DNA of 64,000 nt, taken from assembly GCA_024449915.1 (NCBI GenBank), contig JAMZAV010000009.1:372001-436000 (forward strand), given 5' to 3'. This document shows positions 59,780-64,000 of this stretch, in pieces (positions within the stretch are counted from its first letter, which is position 1; every line of letters begins with the position of its first letter). A model generated the notes under the pieces. The model did not search any database, was not told where the DNA came from, and saw nothing but the letters and a program-made list of their open reading frames with translations. This DNA is from Sweltsa coloradensis (taxonomy: Eukaryota; Arthropoda; Insecta; Plecoptera; Chloroperlidae). Both the position numbers and the translations under genes were made by a program.

Positions 59780-60954
59780 GTGAAACCCTACCCTTATAAT
59801 TGAGTTAATCCTCTTCTGTTACTGCAAATTACATGGGAATATGATGAATAGGGTAAGCGCAAGGCAGCAGTGCTACCTTACAGCTAGAAGCTAACAAAGG
59901 CTCAAAGAAACGTTAAACACTTGCCGATGATGGAAAGATAGCAAGTGGGATAATTAATTAATGGAAAGATCAAAAGATATCAAAGATGGAGATTTTTTCT
60001 TTGAAATTCTTCCGAAAGAAAAAAAGGTCGGTATTTTGACTCGAATCGTATTATTCTTAACGCATGTTTCACGCATTGCGTTGTTTCACCGGTAAAACGT
60101 TGAAGTTTTGTGTAAAGGTGATGTATTCCTGTCGCAGCAGAAGTAGAAAAGTGTTTTTTTTTATTTTATTATTTTATGTCTCTCTTTGACTGCAATGTTG
60201 TTCATTAAAATTGTTGAAGAAAGGTGGATGGTGAAAGGTAAAATCTTTCTACATACGCAGTTCATTAAAACGAGAAGGCATGATGCCAAAGAGTTCAATT
60301 ATTCTAATGCAGTAACAAGAGAGAGAAAACACCATTTTGCACGTTTCCGTATTTTCGTAATGTAAGCTACATTTTGTTATTCAACGTAACAGATTTGAAT
60401 TCTAGAAATTCTTAAAATATAATCTCAGTTATTTTTTGTCAGTGGCTGAATAACTCACAATCAACACATTTAATTACCGTGTTTGCTACTCAACGTGATC
60501 AAAACATGTTTTCATGTTGTGTGAAAACTTGAACGGCACGTTCGCTGTTGTTCATGTGTGTATAATAATTGTTCGTCTTTGAGACGGTTTGTATAATTCT
60601 ACCAGGACAAAAAAGACGAGATGTTAGTATTGTACAGAGACCAGGCAGTAGCCACATGTATCGCGATAATATCAGTTAACAATAATTGTGCTTAGTTTGC
60701 CAAAGTAGTCAAATGTAAATTATTTTAATAATCCGTATGGTATTAGATTATTTGATGATTTAAATATTATTTCTTTAGAGTTTAGACGATAATGTTTATT
60801 AATTTGTTAATACATTTTGTTATCGGTAATAAATATAATTGAATACTCATATGGTCGTGTTATTATTAACGATTATAGTGTGAAAATGGTATATTGCTCA
60901 TCATTCATTATCACAAACGTAATATTTTATCATAATCAATCACAGCATTTGCTT
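59780..60954. other. AT-rich sequence, no gene
   Basis: No supported feature. Confidence 0.45.
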
Positions 60955-61075
60955 TATTATACTAAACTATAGTTCATTGTTGTGTCTGGGTCTATGTATT
61001 AGATTTATTTAGTTGTCCTCGTTTGTAAATAAGTATTTTAACTGAATAGGATAGACGTTAAATTAATTAATTAAA
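60955..61075 (+). repeat. Family B retroposon tail, copy 3
   Basis: 'actatagttcattgttgtgtctg', 'tagatttatttagttgtcctc', then TTTTAACTGAATAGGATAGA and CGTTAAATTAATTAATTAA. It is a clean family B 3' terminus, next to and pointing toward the LINE fragment on the opposite strand. Confidence 0.75.
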
Positions 61076-61339
61076 CGACAGACTTAGCTCATACGTAATG
61101 GTATTTTGTATTTCTTTCTTCCCCTGCTAGTGAAAATTTGTCGGTGGCAGGTTTTTCTTCATTAATTTCCCTCACGATTTCTTCTTTTATTCTTCCTGGT
61201 TACTAGTTTTTCCCCTCCTTCCTTTTGGTTACCTTCCATTCTTTTGGTTATATTTATGCAAATATTGTTACTTATTGGCACCCATATCCACTTATTTCAG
61301 TTTGCTTCTGAATAGCTTTATATTTTCAGCATTCACTGT

Positions 61340-61690
61340 CTATTTTGCTAGTTTGTTCCATTCGACCGTTGTTCTGGCTATGAACGAGAACTTTCCCACG
61401 TCCGTCCTACAGCTTCCTCTTTCAAGTTTCCAATCATGATCTCCCCTTGCCAAGTAGTTTGCTCCTCTTGCAAAACTGTTAAGTTCCTTCCATCCTTCAT
61501 GATTTCTGGTTACTCTGTACATTTTACCTAGTCTGTCATTTTTCCTCCTATCCTCCAGATTTTCCCATCCCAATTCCTTGATCATCCCTGTTACGCTCTC
61601 GTACGTTCTGACTAGCCTTCCCTTTACCATCTCCTCTGTCCAGCCTTTTCCTTTTTGCATTACCCTCCTTGTATACGTAATGCTTCAGAC
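61340..61690 (-). pseudogene. Non-LTR retrotransposon reverse transcriptase, C-terminal fragment
   Basis: The minus-strand frame encodes the segment that ends many LINE (jockey/CR1/RTE-like) ORF2 proteins: SVTGMIKELGWENLEDRR, then DRLGKMYRV, and a terminal FSFIARTTVEWNKLAK before a TAG stop. The family pattern is SVTxMLxxLGWxxLxxRRxxxRLxxxYK...SFxPRTxxxWNxLP. The frame opens at a stop near 61690, so endonuclease and the polymerase core (palm motifs) are absent: a 5'-truncated copy. The 3' untranslated part continues to about 61080 with A-rich sequence. Clade was not assigned. Confidence 0.85.
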
Positions 61691-61691
61691 T

Positions 61692-61805
61692 GTTATTTTG
61701 GAGGTCGCAGTCTCGAATCCCGCCTGCAATCCTGACAAAAAGTTTCTACCTAGGTATCAATGAGTCCTCTTAAACAGCCCTTAGGCATTCCTTTCTCAAT
61801 TACCC
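61692..61805 (+). repeat. SINE-2 fragment, sense orientation
   Basis: GGAGGTCGCAGTCTCGAATC (B box) followed by 'ctgcaatcctgac', 'tcaatgagtcctcttaaacagccc' matches SINE-2 read 5' to 3'. It abuts the truncated end of the LINE fragment. Confidence 0.7.
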
Positions 61806-62052
61806 CAACACACTATTCACCTAGTTTCACATTGGGGTAAACTATGTGTACTCACTCTTCACTTTGCATCCCTAAAACATATTTGTTCTCACCTTGTGAA
61901 CTGGCGACCAGCATGTTAGAGCCTCGTACGCTAACACTGAACTATCTCTGTAGATGTCGTAAATATAGTTAAAGTTAGTACAGAAAGTACTCCTCAAATT
62001 AACTCCTCCCTCGTACTTTTCCAAAAGCCACATATCAGTTACACAATAACCC
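61806..62052. other. No supported gene; open frame with donor-like site
   Basis: A minus-strand frame (61872-62063) is open and crosses AGTTCACAAG|GTGAGA, a good donor. Its start codons lie in the A tail of the adjacent SINE, and the region may itself be a decayed tRNA-type repeat, so I do not call an exon. Confidence 0.3.
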
Positions 62053-62290
62053 TTTTTTTTCAATTCGTCATAGGATGAAATAAAAAAATTGATAAATCAA
62101 AAATAACTAACAACTATAATACAAGAGTTTATTTATCAATATCATTAATCAGGAAACACTCCCACAGGTGTTATTGATTATATGTAAACGAATTAAAAAT
62201 TTAAAAATCCATTTCTGCCCGTTGTCGAGCTTGGGTCTCCCAATTGCCGGTCGGGCTACCGAGACGGTTAGCCTCATAACAACATAATTT
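62053..62290 (-). repeat. SINE-3 family, left arm of head-to-head pair
   Basis: The minus strand reads tRNA-like head (near 62220-62280), body with ACACCTGTGGGAGTGTTTCC, end 'catcctatgacgaattg' and an A8 tail (62053-62060). It pairs as an inverted repeat with 62305-62540. Confidence 0.75.
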
Positions 62291-62304
62291 TTGAAACATT
62301 ATAG

Positions 62305-62540
62305 ATTTGAATATTGTCTTGGTAGTTTAGGGGTAAAGCACCCAACAGGCAATTGGAAGACGCGGATTCGATACCCGGCTGAGATGGATTGTTTTGATTT
62401 TTGGATTAGTTTCCATGTAATCAATTACACCTATGGGAGTGTTTCCCGACTAATGAAAATGATAAATAAACCCTTGTACTCGTTTCGAGTGTTTTTCGAT
62501 TTGTCACATTTTTTATTACATCCTATGACAAATTGAAAAC
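62305..62540 (+). repeat. SINE-3 family, right arm of head-to-head pair
   Basis: The head TTGGTAGTTTAGGGGTAAAG (A box) is followed by the arm CCAACAGGCAATTGG and the B box GATTCGATACC (62366-62376). The body TTACACCTATGGGAGTGTTT leads to 'catcctatgacaaattg' at 62519-62535. It is a full tRNA-derived SINE of about 230 bp. The left arm is the same element in reverse, with the two heads facing each other. Confidence 0.78.
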
Positions 62541-63234
62541 GTCATGAAAGGTGGACGAAATTAATGATAAAACCCAGGTATTTTATTATTGAACAAACCT
62601 TCGCCCTCTTTGATCAATCTTTTTTAATCACGTGGTCGTAAATCTGTCCCGGCTTTCATTGCGAGGCTAATTATTGTTTGCGGTGGCCCAGGTGAAATGT
62701 TGTAAATCCTCCCTGGCTAATCTCGCGTGCACTTTGCGGCCTTGCAGTGAGCTGACTCTAGGGGTGGGGCCGCCATGGGACTCAATAACACGACTAGAAG
62801 GGACTTTTAAAAATGAAAATCTTTGTTTATTCCAAAAGCGTTATTTACTTCTTGCGAAGGTAATATAATGATAGAAACAATCTCCGTTCATAGCTCATTA
62901 TTCAACTTGGCGAATTCTTGGGAATATAGTATGTTAAGGTTGAGTGAATAAGTGGAGATACCATGTAGATAAGTCTAAATGTTGTAGTTTAGAACCTTAT
63001 CTCATAGTATGGACGTTAAATAAATTAAATTAATAAATAAATAAAATCTATAATTATGTAATAAAACTTCAGTCAAGAATGCCGGAGTCTTTGAGTCGTA
63101 AATGACATTTCCTAAGCTTGAAAGTTGAACTAATATTGAAGTATTTATAGAAGGTAAATTGGTTGATAAGGAGTTTTGATTTTCACCAAAGAAAACCTGT
63201 TTTAGGGTTCAATGTATTAATCCCCGTTTAGGTG
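62541..63234. other. No supported gene; weak family B tail
   Basis: 'ctcatagtatggacgttaaataaatt' near 63001-63026 is a mutated family B terminus with an (AAAT)n tail. A GC patch at 62640-62800 has an unrecognised frame (62674-62868). Confidence 0.4.
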
Positions 63235-63238
63235 AACT

Positions 63239-63415
63239 AGGTATGTTGCGGATAGGACAATTGTAAAGGGTTGTCCGGGGGCTGTTTAAGATAGCTTAAT
63301 CCCTTGCCAATTCTCATTTAAGACCGAGGAAAACCTTGGAGAAAACCTACAGTCAGGATTGTCGGTCACGACGGGACTCGAACTAGGAATCATAATCAAG
63401 CACTTAGCGCTCGAG
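63239..63415 (-). repeat. SINE-2, near-complete diverged copy
   Basis: AGGTATGTTGCGGATAGGAC at 63239 is the same 3' terminus as at 45227. It continues with 'acaattgtaaaggg', 'gaccgaggaaaaccttgg', 'cagtcaggattgtcggtc', and a B-box remnant (GGGACTCGAACTAGG). The head is diverged. Confidence 0.75.
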
Positions 63416-63420
63416 CAACA

Positions 63421-64000
63421 GTGTCCGTTGCGATGTCGCAACATCATCTCATTGAACATGAGACTCTATCCTTGGCGTCCAGTCTGTCGACCTTGACTCC
63501 TTGGTGTCTCCCTGGCGTCGAACCCATTCAGTCTCTCTGGTGCCGCATTCCTCCCTATCTCATGCTAATCACCACCCCCTCATTCTTAGGCGCGTCTCTC
63601 ATTGAAAGAAACTCTAGGAGTAGGAGACAATGCCGGCTCTTGGAATGTCCTCGCCCTCGGGCGTTAAATCTAAACGGCGCTACCCTCATTCTCGTCATAC
63701 AACGACAAAGCTGAGTTTCACTGCTAGCAGTGATAACCGCGGTCAGCTATTGTCGGTGTTTGCAACCGTTTAATGGTGATTAAGTGGTGTGAATGCTGGG
63801 AGATTAAAAAGCCACCCCCTTCTGCAGCCCGGGCTGTAACTTTGTGAGCGACACTTTCAGTCATCCCACCAGCTGTGTTGGAGTATAAAGCTTAATATTG
63901 TGATGGAAGCGGTTGATTTATTTGTCTGCACTTCTTGATCATTGTTAGATAGATATTAACAGAATAATCTTTGTCGTACACGCATACATCATTTAAATCC
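63421..64000. other. GC-richer sequence, no recognised gene
   Basis: A plus-strand ATG frame at 63433 continues to a TGA at 63714 in GC-rich sequence next to the SINE. It has no recognisable domain and could be chance or an unknown repeat. Confidence 0.3.

Noticed and set aside
61872..62063. Minus-strand frame ending at a strong donor, tested as the 5' exon of the 56 kb candidate
   Set aside because: Its first codons are the A tail of a SINE and the rest may be a decayed tRNA-type repeat.

Overview
The window reads as non-coding, repeat-dense DNA from a metazoan nucleus, most likely an arthropod; I cannot place it further. The base composition is AT-rich (roughly two thirds A+T by eye). No long open reading frame or operon-like gene packing is present, pol III-type SINEs are abundant, and the only recognisable protein is the C-terminal end of a non-LTR retrotransposon reverse transcriptase. 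No complete host gene can be supported. The best host-gene candidate is a two-exon pair on the minus strand (56810-56920 and 55876-56037) with compatible splice phase, and it is tentative. All alignments were made by eye, so every identity estimate is approximate.

Layout. 0-11.4 kb: mostly unique AT-rich sequence, with a pre-miRNA-sized hairpin (446-529), a duplicated short repeat (2595-2900), a GC/CpG-rich block (3120-3521) and retroposon tails (6391-6660). 11.5-16.5 kb: a tandem-repeat district with four copies of a 186-189 bp unit, nine copies of a 50-51 bp unit, a diverged 152 bp duplication and a foldback cluster. 18-25 kb: two inverted copies of one repeat (family A, about 730 bp) flank a CpG-rich, promoter-like block at 20.9-21.8 kb. 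26-32 kb: small foldback elements, including a 57 bp element between 9 bp direct repeats and a 310 bp near-palindrome. 35.6-37.4 kb: a 972 bp terminal-inverted-repeat element and an element with perfect 73 bp inverted arms. 39.2 kb: four CACGTG motifs in 109 bp. 42-51 kb: SINE country, with two near-complete tRNA-Gly-type SINEs, a second tRNA-type SINE family, a 5S-rRNA-derived SINE and a third family A copy. 55.6-57 kb: the candidate exons. 61-63.5 kb: the LINE fragment, a head-to-head SINE pair and another SINE.

How the parts relate. Most recognisable content belongs to a few families: family A (three copies); family B, a LINE-like 3' tail ending in an AGACGTTAAATAAAT-type microsatellite; family C, the tRNA-Gly SINE; SINE-2, a second tRNA-type SINE; and a short CCCGGCACCTCCACCAAA box in at least seven places. 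Families B and C share a 3' tail, as expected when a SINE borrows the replication machinery of a partner LINE. I found no clear new gene system. The most notable items are the shared B/C tail, the perfect inverted-arm element with a stem-GAAA core, the micro-foldback with target duplication, the CACGTG cluster and the candidate spliced gene.
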